Positions 6,896 to 15,213 of a stretch of 64,000 bases of DNA are shown piece after piece. The notes below the pieces were generated by a model. The model ran no database searches and was not told the DNA's origin. It was given only the letters and a program-made list of their open reading frames with translations. The position numbers were made by a program, and so were the translations under genes. Source of the stretch: Muribaculaceae bacterium (GTDB lineage Bacteria > Bacteroidota > Bacteroidia > Bacteroidales > Muribaculaceae). Every line of letters starts with the position of its first letter. The first letter of the stretch is position 1. The DNA is taken from positions 1-64,000 of the forward strand of contig JAFYYG010000046.1 of NCBI GenBank assembly GCA_017557625.1, read 5' to 3'.

Positions 6896-7978
6896 ATGAA
6901 AAACACAAATTACCACCTTCATCTGAAGGGGTACGTGGGCAGTTGTGACTTTGACCGTAACTACGTGGACTATATCCTTGCCAGAAACGAGGGGAAACCG
7001 GTGAACGTGCTGATCGACAGCCTGGGCGGTTCGCTGGCTACAGCTCTCTCAATCGCCAGCGCTTTCAAGCAGCATGGCGATGTCACTGTGCACTTCGTGG
7101 GGATGAACGCTAGCGCCGCAACCATAGCCTCGCTCGGTGCCAAGCACATCTCCATGGACTCATCGGCAATGTACCTGGTGCACAAATGCAGCGCGGAGTT
7201 CTTTGAGTGGGGCTCGCTGAATGCAGACCAACTCGCAGAGGTGCGCGACAACTGCGAGGCTGCCATCCGTGACCTGAACAAGCTGGACAACAACGTGGCC
7301 AGCATGTACGCAGGTAAATGCAGCAAGAAGCAGGAAGCTCTCCTGGATCTTATGCGTGAGGGTGGATGGCTGACAGCAGCAGAAGCTCTGGAATGGGGAT
7401 TCGTGGACGAGGTGACTCAGTTCAACGAGGAGAAACCGGTGCTAACCGACGCAGTAGCTTCAGCGATGGCGGCGGCAGGAATGCCGATTCCTAATCTCCC
7501 GATGGACACCAACGAGTCGCTGTTGTCAAGGTTCATAGCGGCACTGGCGTCTATCTTCAAGCCTAACAAAGTCGAGACCCACGCTGAACCCATCGAAGTG
7601 AAGAGTGAAACGAGTGATGAGAATCAAGAGCCTGAAAACACAGAAACCCAAGTATCTAACGAACAAAATCAATCTAAACCGATGAAAAGACTTTTCAAAC
7701 TTGTCGGCGCAGTGCTCAAACAAGAGGACTTCGCCGTGGGTGAGGATGGCGTGACGCTGACAGCAGACCAGATGCAGTGCATTGAGGATGCACTCTCTGA
7801 ACGTGACGAGCGTAACAATGAACTCACCGAGCAGGTGAACGCGCTGAAGGCGGCTCCTGCGGAGAAATCAAACTCGGTGCTGGACAGCTCGCACGAGAAG
7901 AACGAGCCAACGTCTGCCTTCGACGGCTTCGCCAAGACAGTGAACACAGCGAAAGAGCTGTACAAGATGGTTCCTTGA
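6896..7978 (+). CDS. ClpP-like prohead protease with scaffold C-terminus
   Basis: 360 aa. Residues about 1-175 are a ClpP/SppA-type serine protease domain: IDSLGGSLATA strand-helix, catalytic Ser73 in NASAATIAS, His96 in YLVHK, probable Asp131, and GGWLTAAEALEWGFVDEV at the end. Residues about 180-262 are a Glu/Asn/Ser-rich linker, and 263-360 a helical, charged segment typical of scaffolds. An in-frame ATG at 7682 (residue 263, MKRLFKLVGA) could start a free scaffold, as in lambda C/Nu3. It precedes the major capsid gene by 49 bases. The protease would cut the scaffold during capsid maturation. Confidence 0.85.
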   Translation: MKNTNYHLHLKGYVGSCDFDRNYVDYILARNEGKPVNVLIDSLGGSLATALSIASAFKQHGDVTVHFVGMNASAATIASLGAKHISMDSSAMYLVHKCSAEFFEWGSLNADQLAEVRDNCEAAIRDLNKLDNNVASMYAGKCSKKQEALLDLMREGGWLTAAEALEWGFVDEVTQFNEEKPVLTDAVASAMAAAGMPIPNLPMDTNESLLSRFIAALASIFKPNKVETHAEPIEVKSETSDENQEPENTETQVSNEQNQSKPMKRLFKLVGAVLKQEDFAVGEDGVTLTADQMQCIEDALSERDERNNELTEQVNALKAAPAEKSNSVLDSSHEKNEPTSAFDGFAKTVNTAKELYKMVP

Positions 7979-8027
7979 CCACACCCAATCTTAAATCACA
8001 AACCTTTTATCTAATTCTACAAACATC

Positions 8028-8993
8028 ATGGCAGGACAACTTATTGCTATCCCGCTTTCTGAATTTCAGGAGGCGGCGACTAAGTGGCGCAAGGAACTCC
8101 TTTATCAGCCCATCATCGGCTGCCAGGACACCTTGCAGCACATGACTCCACGCCCCGGCATCCGCTACAAGGAGAATGTGGGCACTATCAGCGGAACGGC
8201 GCAGTTCGCTCCCTACAAGCCAAGCCGCTCCTCTGACTTCAATCTGAACGTGGAATACCGTACCCTCGAAACCTTTATGGGTTCGGTGCACTGCAAGTTC
8301 GAGCCTAACTCGGCAGCTTCCACTATCCTCGGCTATATGGCAGCCACTAAAGGTGACGGACAGATGCGAGCTCCAACTGCACTTCACGTGCTTACTCTCA
8401 TCGCCAAAGGGCTCTCTGAGAAACTCAACGACGCCATATGGAATGGCGTGCGCAATGCCAACGGTGACACCACAGCTGACCTCTTTGATGGCTTCGACAC
8501 CATCACACAGGCTGAAATCACTGCTGGCACTATCTCGGCAGAGAATAAGAACTACATGCAGCTGGAGGAGGAGATCACCACCTCGAACGCTTTGGACATC
8601 GCGAAGGAGATTCTCTATTCGCTCGACCCTCGCCTGCGCTCGCATGACTTGATCATGTACTGCTCGCAGGACTTCGCCGACAAGTACAACGAGGCTATGC
8701 TGCTCACCCACGGAGGTATCAACTTCTACAATAACTTCTATCAGAACACGGTGGAAGGAAGCAACGGAAAACTTCACATCGTGCCCCTGTTCAACAAGGC
8801 TGACAGCAAGTTCATTCATGTGACTCCAAAGAGCAATATGCTGGTAGGATTCGACCAGATGAGCGACATCGAGAGCGTGATGGTGAAGGAGTATGAGCCT
8901 TTTATCCTCTCTTACATCGCTACCATGTTCTTCGGCGTGCAGTTCGAGAGCATCGACTACCGCAAACTGAAAGTAGTTGAACTCGCAGCGTGA
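8028..8993 (+). CDS. Major capsid protein
   Basis: 321 aa, no signal peptide. Called from position directly after the protease/scaffold, from length and from overall make-up: an N-terminal helical arm, a long central domain with FKPNSAAST-type loop region, ALDIAKEILYSLDP helix, and a beta-rich C-terminus ending FFGVQFESIDYRK. This agrees with HK97-fold capsid proteins of Bacteroidales siphoviruses. A long antisense frame exists on the other strand but is a codon-usage shadow. It would form the icosahedral shell. Confidence 0.75.
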   Translation: MAGQLIAIPLSEFQEAATKWRKELLYQPIIGCQDTLQHMTPRPGIRYKENVGTISGTAQFAPYKPSRSSDFNLNVEYRTLETFMGSVHCKFEPNSAASTILGYMAATKGDGQMRAPTALHVLTLIAKGLSEKLNDAIWNGVRNANGDTTADLFDGFDTITQAEITAGTISAENKNYMQLEEEITTSNALDIAKEILYSLDPRLRSHDLIMYCSQDFADKYNEAMLLTHGGINFYNNFYQNTVEGSNGKLHIVPLFNKADSKFIHVTPKSNMLVGFDQMSDIESVMVKEYEPFILSYIATMFFGVQFESIDYRKLKVVELAA

Positions 8994-9037
8994 TCCTAAC
9001 TGACAACTGATTACTGACAACTGAAAACTCAAACATT

Positions 9038-9661
9038 ATGCCTAGACAAACATGTACTCCAATACAGAGGTCTCTTGCCTGGTGCCAAGGCACGCCCGAG
9101 CTGCCTGGCATCAAGCGTAGGCTCTACTACATCAGCAAGGACCAGATTGTTTCATGGCCGACTCTGACACGTGACCAGAACGGACGTCTGACTTCGGCAG
9201 CATACTCGGGAAACTTCGAGCTGGTGGCTGACGCTACTTGGAAGTTCATCGACATCCTTCCCGACAAGTCGCAGCTTACTAGTGAGGCGCAAGGTGAATA
9301 CCCATCCATGACTCAGCTGAACAAGCTGACTGCTGTTCACCCAGGCGTGGGTGTTGAGGCTTCTGCTCTCTCTGCTTACGTGAACAACTGCGACTGCGTA
9401 TATCTCGTGGAGACTGTACGCAACAAATTCCGTGTCGTAGGTAGCGAGAAATGGCAGGTGAAGTCAACAGTGGCGCAAGACCTGGGGCAAGGCGCAACTG
9501 GCACTACAAGTACCACTCTCAACGTGGAAGCTACTGATGAGTGCCCAGCTCCTTTCTATCAGGGTAAGATTGACACTGAGGATGGTATCATCTATGCTGA
9601 CCAACAGCAGGCTCAACCAGTGGTGGACGGTGACCCGGAAGATGACACTGCGAATCCTTGA
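9038..9661 (+). CDS. Putative tail tube or other structural protein
   Basis: 207 aa, directly after the capsid gene. It has a beta-rich centre (NFELVADATWKFIDILPDKS) in which a measured quantity is compared across a long hydrophobic-polar alternation, then YLVETVRNKFRVVGSEKWQV, then a Gly/Thr-rich and acidic tail. This looks like a tail tube or head-decoration protein but no decisive motif is visible. Bases 9094-9104 (GCCCGAGCTGC) are exactly complementary to the loop of the small RNA at 55.1 kb; this may be chance. Confidence 0.5.
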   Translation: MPRQTCTPIQRSLAWCQGTPELPGIKRRLYYISKDQIVSWPTLTRDQNGRLTSAAYSGNFELVADATWKFIDILPDKSQLTSEAQGEYPSMTQLNKLTAVHPGVGVEASALSAYVNNCDCVYLVETVRNKFRVVGSEKWQVKSTVAQDLGQGATGTTSTTLNVEATDECPAPFYQGKIDTEDGIIYADQQQAQPVVDGDPEDDTANP

Positions 9662-9678
9662 TTTCTTACACTTGAATC

Positions 9679-10338
9679 ATGACTGACGAGAGAACAGCCA
9701 TCGACATGAAGGGAATACTTAGCGAATTGACATTCCCAAAGGTAGATGAGGGTTCTCTCGTCGTTTCCACTGGAGATAAACAAAGCAGAGCACAGCCTAA
9801 GGACTTGTTTGCCGTGAACAAGCGCAAGTCGTGGGATAAGACTGTGGAAGCTCGCTGCGACTTCACTTATAAGCTGAGTCTGACTCGCCGCTCGGACGTG
9901 AACTTCATCTCCATCTGGAAAAAGTCGATATATGGGCGCACTCTGACGGACATCAAAGGTGATTCTGAAATGGTCACCTTCTTTGCCGAGAGCATTACTC
10001 CAGTGATTAGCGAGACTCTTGGCTACCATCTTGCAGATGGCTCGTGGGCAGTGTGTACCTCACCGAAACGCCGTCACAAGGAGAAGAACTTTGCAACGCT
10101 GATAAGTGAGCGCATAGCTGACTCACTTGGAATTCCATTCTATGAGGACGTGGCACTGTGTCACAGCAAGCAACGCGTGAACGCAGTGTTTGAGCTCAAC
10201 AATCTTCCGAAAGAGAGCAACATCATCGTATTTGACGACTTCGTAACGACAGGGATGACTCTCGCTGGAATGAAGAAGCTGCTCTCCTCGTTTGGGAAGA
10301 ATGGGGTTTATTTTAGTTGCATCAACAACAAATTGTAA
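9679..10338 (+). CDS. Phosphoribosyltransferase-like protein
   Basis: 219 aa. The C-terminal half carries the PRPP-binding loop of type I phosphoribosyltransferases: IIVFDDFVTTGMTLAG with DD at 186-187 and TTG at 190-192, as in ComFC/ComF-type proteins. ALCHSKQRVNAVFELNN upstream may form the flexible loop. The N-terminal half is unfamiliar. A transferase of this kind inside a head gene run is known from some phages but its job in the virion cycle is not clear; nucleotide salvage or modification of a nucleobase are possibilities. It lies 17 bases after the previous gene, so it is co-transcribed. Confidence 0.7.
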   Translation: MTDERTAIDMKGILSELTFPKVDEGSLVVSTGDKQSRAQPKDLFAVNKRKSWDKTVEARCDFTYKLSLTRRSDVNFISIWKKSIYGRTLTDIKGDSEMVTFFAESITPVISETLGYHLADGSWAVCTSPKRRHKEKNFATLISERIADSLGIPFYEDVALCHSKQRVNAVFELNNLPKESNIIVFDDFVTTGMTLAGMKKLLSSFGKNGVYFSCINNKL

Positions 10339-10385
10339 TACAGTTAGTTATAAATTATTTTGGAAACATTGGAACATTTTGGAAT

Positions 10386-11117
10386 ATGAAAAATGAATTT
10401 ACCGAAAGAGTCCAAAAGTGGCTGAACACGCCTGATTCGGAACGTGACTATAATGAGGGAGCAATGCTTTTGCTCAAACTTACTGGCAACCAGATAATGT
10501 ACCGCAATCTGACGATGCGACGCACTCGTCAAAGTGAGGAGTTTATAGTATATCAGCTGAAACGTCGGTTGAAGTTCAGACTTGCTCAATTGACTCACGA
10601 GCAAGTGGAACAGATGCAACGTCAGGTAGATGGCATAGTGCAAAAACGACACCTTGAAAAGAAGGAATCTGCACCTACTTCTGAATTTAAGGCTGGCAAG
10701 CGTGCTGACCATGATGAACTTCCTGATGAGATCCAGGCTCTCTATGTCGAAAACCTCTCCATAGTGCAGAAGATGCGCGAACTGCATCTGAAGCTGAGAT
10801 CGCTTTCTCTTGATAATGCACCTTGCCCGGACAGCGAGCGATATCCGTTCCTGAAGGAACTTATCTCTCTCGATAAGAAGTTGCACTCTAACTGGGAGGC
10901 ATACGACCATTACACCGGTGCAGACGGTGAACAGGTTCTTACTGAGGACATGCGTGAGCAAAGTAAAAAGGCGGTGAATCTGATTAACCTCAATAAGAAC
11001 CGATATGCCAAGAAGCCCACGGAGGAACTTAAGGCTAAGATCCTCTCGTGGTATGGACAGGTTATTAGTCCTACTGACAAGCTCACAGGAGACTTGAAAG
11101 AGCTAGGTATACTATAA
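10386..11117 (+). CDS. Unknown phage protein, helical
   Basis: 243 aa from the ATG at 10386; an earlier in-frame ATG at 10317 lies inside the previous gene and is less likely. The protein is almost entirely helical and highly charged (QLKRRLKFRLAQLTHEQVEQ), with a conserved-looking centre around DELPDEIQALYVENLS. No domain recognised. Position between structural genes and terminase suggests a virion or packaging role, but there is no direct evidence. Confidence 0.6.
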   Translation: MKNEFTERVQKWLNTPDSERDYNEGAMLLLKLTGNQIMYRNLTMRRTRQSEEFIVYQLKRRLKFRLAQLTHEQVEQMQRQVDGIVQKRHLEKKESAPTSEFKAGKRADHDELPDEIQALYVENLSIVQKMRELHLKLRSLSLDNAPCPDSERYPFLKELISLDKKLHSNWEAYDHYTGADGEQVLTEDMREQSKKAVNLINLNKNRYAKKPTEELKAKILSWYGQVISPTDKLTGDLKELGIL

Positions 11118-11156
11118 AATGCCCCTTTTCCTAGTGGTCTCATCTGAACACTGTGC

Positions 11157-11214
11157 AAAAAGAGTCATCGAGGAGCGAGGGACGAGTCTCTAAAGCGTTT
11201 ACTCGCACCCCTCG
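11157..11214 (-). ncRNA. Candidate minus-strand small RNA
   Basis: A minus-strand promoter is present: box TACCTTTG at 11220-11227 and TTG 18 bases upstream (11246-11248). The transcript would contain a strong hairpin (GCGAGGG...CCCTCGC plus CGAGT...ACTCG) and reach a run of five T at 11161-11157. The same promoter design occurs at the small RNAs at 55.1 and 60.5 kb. It lies antisense to the leader of the gene at 11238. Confidence 0.4.
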
Positions 11215-11237
11215 CACTGCAAAGGTAAAACTTTTTT

Positions 11238-11759
11238 ATGAGACGCAATGCAGATATAGGAGATTATCTGAAACCAATACGTGAAAAACCGTATCAGGCT
11301 TATCTCTCTAATGCCCTGCAGGTGGCTGACATTCTCGACTGGGTGCTGAAGCAGCTTGGCAAGTCAGAGGTGTGGCAGACTTCATTCTCAATCTCGGAGG
11401 AGTTTATTCGGCGATTGTACTTTATCGAGAAGTCTGGGCTTGTGACCAAGTTTAACCTGGTGCTAGACCACAAGGCTACAAACAAGACGCTGAAGCTATG
11501 GGCATTTATCACACAAGTAATTGACACTACTTACCTTGCAGACAACCACAGCAAGGTGCTGCTGGTTAAAAGCGAGCGTGGCGAGATGGTGAGTATCATA
11601 ACATCACAGAACCTAACACGTGGTAACAGGTGTGAGAGTGCAGTGATAACAACAGATAACGATATATTCAATACTCTACACTCTCAAATTCAAGATTTAA
11701 TAACTAATCATTCGGTTCCTCTCAATGACTTATTCAGAAACAGAATTGCAGCAGGTTGA
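11238..11759 (+). CDS. PLD-like domain protein
   Basis: 173 aa. Residues about 100-130 carry one HxK motif of the phospholipase D/nuclease superfamily: NHSKVLLVKSERGE (H104, K106), followed by SIITSQNLTRGNRCES, where SQN and the later Glu match the usual pattern. Only one HxK is present, so an active enzyme would need a dimer, as in Nuc-type nucleases. The first 95 residues are helical and unfamiliar. It overlaps the next gene by 35 bases and lies just before the terminase genes; a packaging-associated nuclease or a catalytically dead structural protein are both possible. Confidence 0.6.
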   Translation: MRRNADIGDYLKPIREKPYQAYLSNALQVADILDWVLKQLGKSEVWQTSFSISEEFIRRLYFIEKSGLVTKFNLVLDHKATNKTLKLWAFITQVIDTTYLADNHSKVLLVKSERGEMVSIITSQNLTRGNRCESAVITTDNDIFNTLHSQIQDLITNHSVPLNDLFRNRIAAG

Positions 11760-12000
11760 GCAGTATGCATCAATCTACTTGAAGATAAGTGACATGGCAG
11801 TGATTCTTGGTGTACCTGCTGAACAGTTGCGTTCAGACATCGCTGACCATAACACTGAGGTTAGTCTGCGCTATCGACGTGGAAAGGCCGCATCGAAAGT
11901 CAAACTTCTGCATCAGGAAATGATGCTTGCACAAGTGGGCTCACCACTGGCCATTGAGAATACTCACCGAAATCTGCTCGACATGGAGGACGACGAATAA
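11725..12000 (+). CDS. Candidate small terminase-type HTH protein
   Basis: 91 aa. Residues about 12-50 read as a helix-turn-helix (YLKISDMAVILGVPAEQLRSDI), followed by a helical arm (KVKLLHQEMMLAQVGSPLAI). The size and the place three genes before the large terminase suit a DNA-recognition subunit. It overlaps the previous gene by 35 bases and the next by one (TAATG). Confidence 0.55.
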   Translation: MTYSETELQQVEQYASIYLKISDMAVILGVPAEQLRSDIADHNTEVSLRYRRGKAASKVKLLHQEMMLAQVGSPLAIENTHRNLLDMEDDE

Positions 12001-12638
12001 TGCCACAGCTTAGCACATTAGATATATGTAGGCAGGACTTGTTCACTGCCAAATCAGAACTGGAGCTCCGCTACACGGACATGGTGGTAGCGCGAATCAT
12101 GCGCATCCGTGAGGAATATAACTGGTTCCTGTCAAATCCTGATGCTAAAGACCGCCAGTTCGTGGAGAATGCCATGGCTCGATTTGGGATAGAGAAATCA
12201 GCAGCATACTCTGACCTTAAGGTAGTCAAAGCACTTCTGCCACATCTTGCTTCTGCGTCTCGTGACTTCCATCGCTACCGCTATAACGAGATGATTCTTG
12301 AGACGTTCCAGATGGCGAAGAAACGCAAGGACACAAAGACGATGGAGAAAGCTGCTTCTTCCTATGCAAAATTCAACCGTGTGGATTTGGAGGATGAGCA
12401 GGTAGTGCCTTACGACATGATAGTGGTGCAGCCGTTCACGGCAACAGATGACCCGACGGTTCTTGGAATCAAGCCTATCCCTAACATCCGTGAGAAGATT
12501 AGGACGCTGCTGAACAAATACCGGGCAGAGAATATCGACATTGAGGATATTGAGTTTGAGGAAGCTGATCTCGAAGAGGCAGACTTATTCAATATGGAGG
12601 AACAGGATGATGGCAAACCCGAAGAGGATATACTTTAA
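12000..12638 (+). CDS. Terminase-adjacent protein, possible small subunit
   Basis: 212 aa. Residues about 1-130 are helical with a segment that looks like DNA recognition (FVENAMARFGIEKSAAYSDL), then a beta stretch VVPYDMIVVQPFTATDDP, then an acidic tail rich in Glu/Asp. Its last 32 bases overlap the terminase gene. Either this or the preceding 91-aa protein could be the small terminase subunit; both may be needed. Confidence 0.5.
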   Translation: MPQLSTLDICRQDLFTAKSELELRYTDMVVARIMRIREEYNWFLSNPDAKDRQFVENAMARFGIEKSAAYSDLKVVKALLPHLASASRDFHRYRYNEMILETFQMAKKRKDTKTMEKAASSYAKFNRVDLEDEQVVPYDMIVVQPFTATDDPTVLGIKPIPNIREKIRTLLNKYRAENIDIEDIEFEEADLEEADLFNMEEQDDGKPEEDIL

Positions 12639-14238
12639 TACGCCACAGAGGTTAACTCAGTTAATCGGTGCCAATACCACCGTGATAGTGGCTGGGCGAC
12701 GCACTGGGAAGACGGACTCCATTGCTTCGCCTTTTGTGCTTCGTAATATGCAAAGAATGCCTGGTTCTACTGGAGGCATAGTAGTACCGACGTATAAGCA
12801 TGGTCTCACGAATACTATTCCTGGTCTATTGGCAGCATGGAAAAGATGGGGCTATGTGAACGGTGTTCACTATGTGATTGGACGGAAACCGCCAAAATCG
12901 TTCGGGAAACCAATAATCGAACCTGCGGAGTATGAGCATGTCATTTCATTCTATAATGGTTCGTGCGCTATCCTTATCTCACAGGATAGACCTGGAAGTT
13001 CAAACTCTCTCACATTATCGTGGCTGTTGATTGATGAGGCTAAGTTCATAGACTATGAGCGTCTGAAGGATGAGACGCTTCCTGCTAACGGTGGAATCAA
13101 ATCGTACTTCGGACAGCATTCTTACAATCACTCTGTGATGATTCTTTCGGATATGCCACAAACTCAAAAGGGGTCGTGGTTCCTCCACTACAAAGACAAG
13201 ATGGATCCTGAGCTTATAGAAGCCATCGAGGGTACTGTTTATGAAATCTGGAAGGTTAAGGAACGTGTTCGCTCATTCAAAGAGAAAGGCTTTGATGTTC
13301 CAAACTATCTGCGCAAGTACATCCGTAGGCTGGACCGCAACCTGAACCGTATGCGGTCAGTGGCGGTGTACTATAAGGAATATTCGTCGATAGAGAACTT
13401 GCAGCTTCTCGGTGAGTCGTACATCAAGCAAATGAAGCGTGACCTCACGCCCAAAACATTTCAAACATCAATACTGTGTCAGCGTATCGGCATCGCAAAG
13501 GATGGTTTTTACTCCAGTATGCGTGAGGGGCATAAATACAACGCTTCAGATTTTGATTACCTCGATAGCCTGGGTTATGAGTTCGACCCATTGCAGGTTG
13601 ATAGTCGTGCTGACAAGGACGTGAACCGACTGGCTCCAATCTGCATCGGGATGGACTATAACGCGAACATCAACTGGATTGTAGCAGGACAGCCTGATGG
13701 CAGACGACTCAATGTGATAAAGTCGTTCTACACTAAGTTTGAAAGGAAGATTCCTGCGCTTATAGATGACTTCTGCCGTTACTACGCTCACCACGAGAAC
13801 AAGACAGTGGTGTATTACTACGACAGCACGGCTCTTGGCGGCAACTATGCTGTGAATGAGCAGGACTTTCACTGGGTTGTGTGCCATGAGTTTGAACGGC
13901 ACGGTTGGCAAGTAGAAGACATAAACCTGGGTAATCCTATGCGGCATGATGAGAAATACTTGCTGATTAATCAAGGGTTTGCTGGAAAGCAACGGCTGAT
14001 GCCCTTCTTCAACCGCCAGAACAATGATGACTTGATACTGGCAATTCAAACAGCTGGAGTTACTCGTGGACGCAATGGCTTCCGTAAAGATAAGGGTGGC
14101 GAAAAACTTGCTGAGACGGAGGAAGATCTTCTCCAACATCGCACCGATGGCACGGATGCATTCGATACTCTTTATATCGGCTGCGAAAAATTCCCGTATA
14201 GAGATAGTTTTGGAATAAATTCAAGTGGTGTCCTATAG
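12607..14238 (+). CDS. terL: Terminase large subunit (TerL)
   Basis: 543 aa from the ATG at 12607, preceded by AGGAACAGG; a second ATG follows immediately. Walker A-type motif GRRTGKT at residues 30-36, Walker B LLIDE with D143 and E144, and RNase H-like nuclease acidic residues in IGMDYNAN (D350) and YYYDST (D406), with TDGTDAFD near the end. TerL cuts concatemeric DNA and pumps it into the prohead through the portal. It ends the first structural block; a terminator follows within 20 bases. Canonically the portal gene comes next, but here it lies 35 kb downstream, past the cargo region. Confidence 0.92.
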   Translation: MMANPKRIYFNTPQRLTQLIGANTTVIVAGRRTGKTDSIASPFVLRNMQRMPGSTGGIVVPTYKHGLTNTIPGLLAAWKRWGYVNGVHYVIGRKPPKSFGKPIIEPAEYEHVISFYNGSCAILISQDRPGSSNSLTLSWLLIDEAKFIDYERLKDETLPANGGIKSYFGQHSYNHSVMILSDMPQTQKGSWFLHYKDKMDPELIEAIEGTVYEIWKVKERVRSFKEKGFDVPNYLRKYIRRLDRNLNRMRSVAVYYKEYSSIENLQLLGESYIKQMKRDLTPKTFQTSILCQRIGIAKDGFYSSMREGHKYNASDFDYLDSLGYEFDPLQVDSRADKDVNRLAPICIGMDYNANINWIVAGQPDGRRLNVIKSFYTKFERKIPALIDDFCRYYAHHENKTVVYYYDSTALGGNYAVNEQDFHWVVCHEFERHGWQVEDINLGNPMRHDEKYLLINQGFAGKQRLMPFFNRQNNDDLILAIQTAGVTRGRNGFRKDKGGEKLAETEEDLLQHRTDGTDAFDTLYIGCEKFPYRDSFGINSSGVL

Positions 14239-14255
14239 TTTTGGGTAGAAAAGAG

Positions 14256-14279
14256 ATAACACGTTCGTGTTATTTTTTT
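14256..14279 (+). terminator. Terminator after terL
   Basis: Perfect stem ATAACACG / CGTGTTAT with a TT loop, then seven T. It closes the head/terminase operon. Confidence 0.9.
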
Positions 14280-14395
14280 CACTTTTTAATAAATAGAGAA
14301 AAGTCACGCAAAAGGTATTGTGTTATTTCGCTTGTGAAATGCCTTTTTGAAGTGTGAAAAGGCATCATTTTGTTTCACAAAAAAAAGAAATTTAT

Positions 14396-15130
14396 ATGGG
14401 TAAAATTGAATTTATCCCGCAGCCTCATGCGTCTAAACTGTGCGCTGGTGTGCTGAGACTTGTGCATTCAGATGCACAACTTGAGAAGTTCGACTGTGTT
14501 TATATCTATGCAGACGAACAAGTGTTAAACTCAGAACGCTCGATTGAGCAGATACAAATGCTGCGCAACCAACAACTTTTTGGCGTTCTTCCTAATTTGC
14601 TGCCAACACAAGCCGTTATAGGTTATGTGGTAGTTGGATGTCTAATCAAGTTTGAGAACAATAGCCTGATGAAGCATGGATTTCTCTATGAGGTCAAGGA
14701 AGCTTATGTGTTCGATAAACCTATGTATGTGTCTAAAGAGCAAGCATTAATCTTGGCAGAGACTGTTTCTTTCGAAGGGATTCCTTCTCATTTTGTTCTG
14801 TCCTCATCAATTGATGGTGACAATGGCATTTTGTCGTTTCCCGTGTCCAATGAGGTGTTTTTCTCATTGAAAGAAGGAAGTGAAATACGGCTTGAGGTTT
14901 CTCAAGATGAAATAAATGCCATTTTCAACGAAGACGGCAGCATGAAAGATTTTAGTGGCTTCCAGATTTACAATGGGAATCATGTGAAACGCTTTGAATG
15001 GAACGATAGGTGCTTTGTCGATTATGACACTGATGAGCAAGGTAATCTTGTTCTCTATAAGAGTGACCTACACCCATCAGGGAAAGCACCTCGCCAAGTG
15101 TTGCGCCTTTTCTGTTCTAATAAGCGATGA
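14396..15130 (+). CDS. Unknown protein, possible ASCH/PUA-like
   Basis: 244 aa from the ATG at 14396. The N-terminus (KIEFIPQPHASKLCAGVLRL) and the later AVIGYVVVGCLIKFENN recall ASCH/PUA-like folds, where a QPHA-type start and a GxVxG strand are usual, but this is a weak match. No signal peptide. It stands alone after the terL terminator and is the first gene of the cargo region; a hairpin with T run at about 14310-14350 precedes it. Confidence 0.5.
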   Translation: MGKIEFIPQPHASKLCAGVLRLVHSDAQLEKFDCVYIYADEQVLNSERSIEQIQMLRNQQLFGVLPNLLPTQAVIGYVVVGCLIKFENNSLMKHGFLYEVKEAYVFDKPMYVSKEQALILAETVSFEGIPSHFVLSSSIDGDNGILSFPVSNEVFFSLKEGSEIRLEVSQDEINAIFNEDGSMKDFSGFQIYNGNHVKRFEWNDRCFVDYDTDEQGNLVLYKSDLHPSGKAPRQVLRLFCSNKR

Positions 15131-15160
15131 TTGTTATTGATTACTAAATTTTTGTAAAAA

Positions 15161-15190
15161 TGTCGTGCCAAAAGCAATATTGACACGACA
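15161..15190 (-). terminator. Terminator of the leftward TPR sensor gene
   Basis: Stem TGTCGTG / CACGACA; on the minus strand it is followed by TTTTTAC. It lies 24 bases past the stop at 15214 and could also slow rightward transcripts. Confidence 0.65.
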
Positions 15191-15213
15191 TATATAATAA
15201 ATGTGTACTGTTC

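Noticed and set aside
8007..9032. 341-codon open frame on the minus strand opposite the capsid gene
   Set aside because: Codon-usage shadow: low-complexity, Val/His/Leu/Ser-rich product without domain features, exactly covering a well-supported gene.
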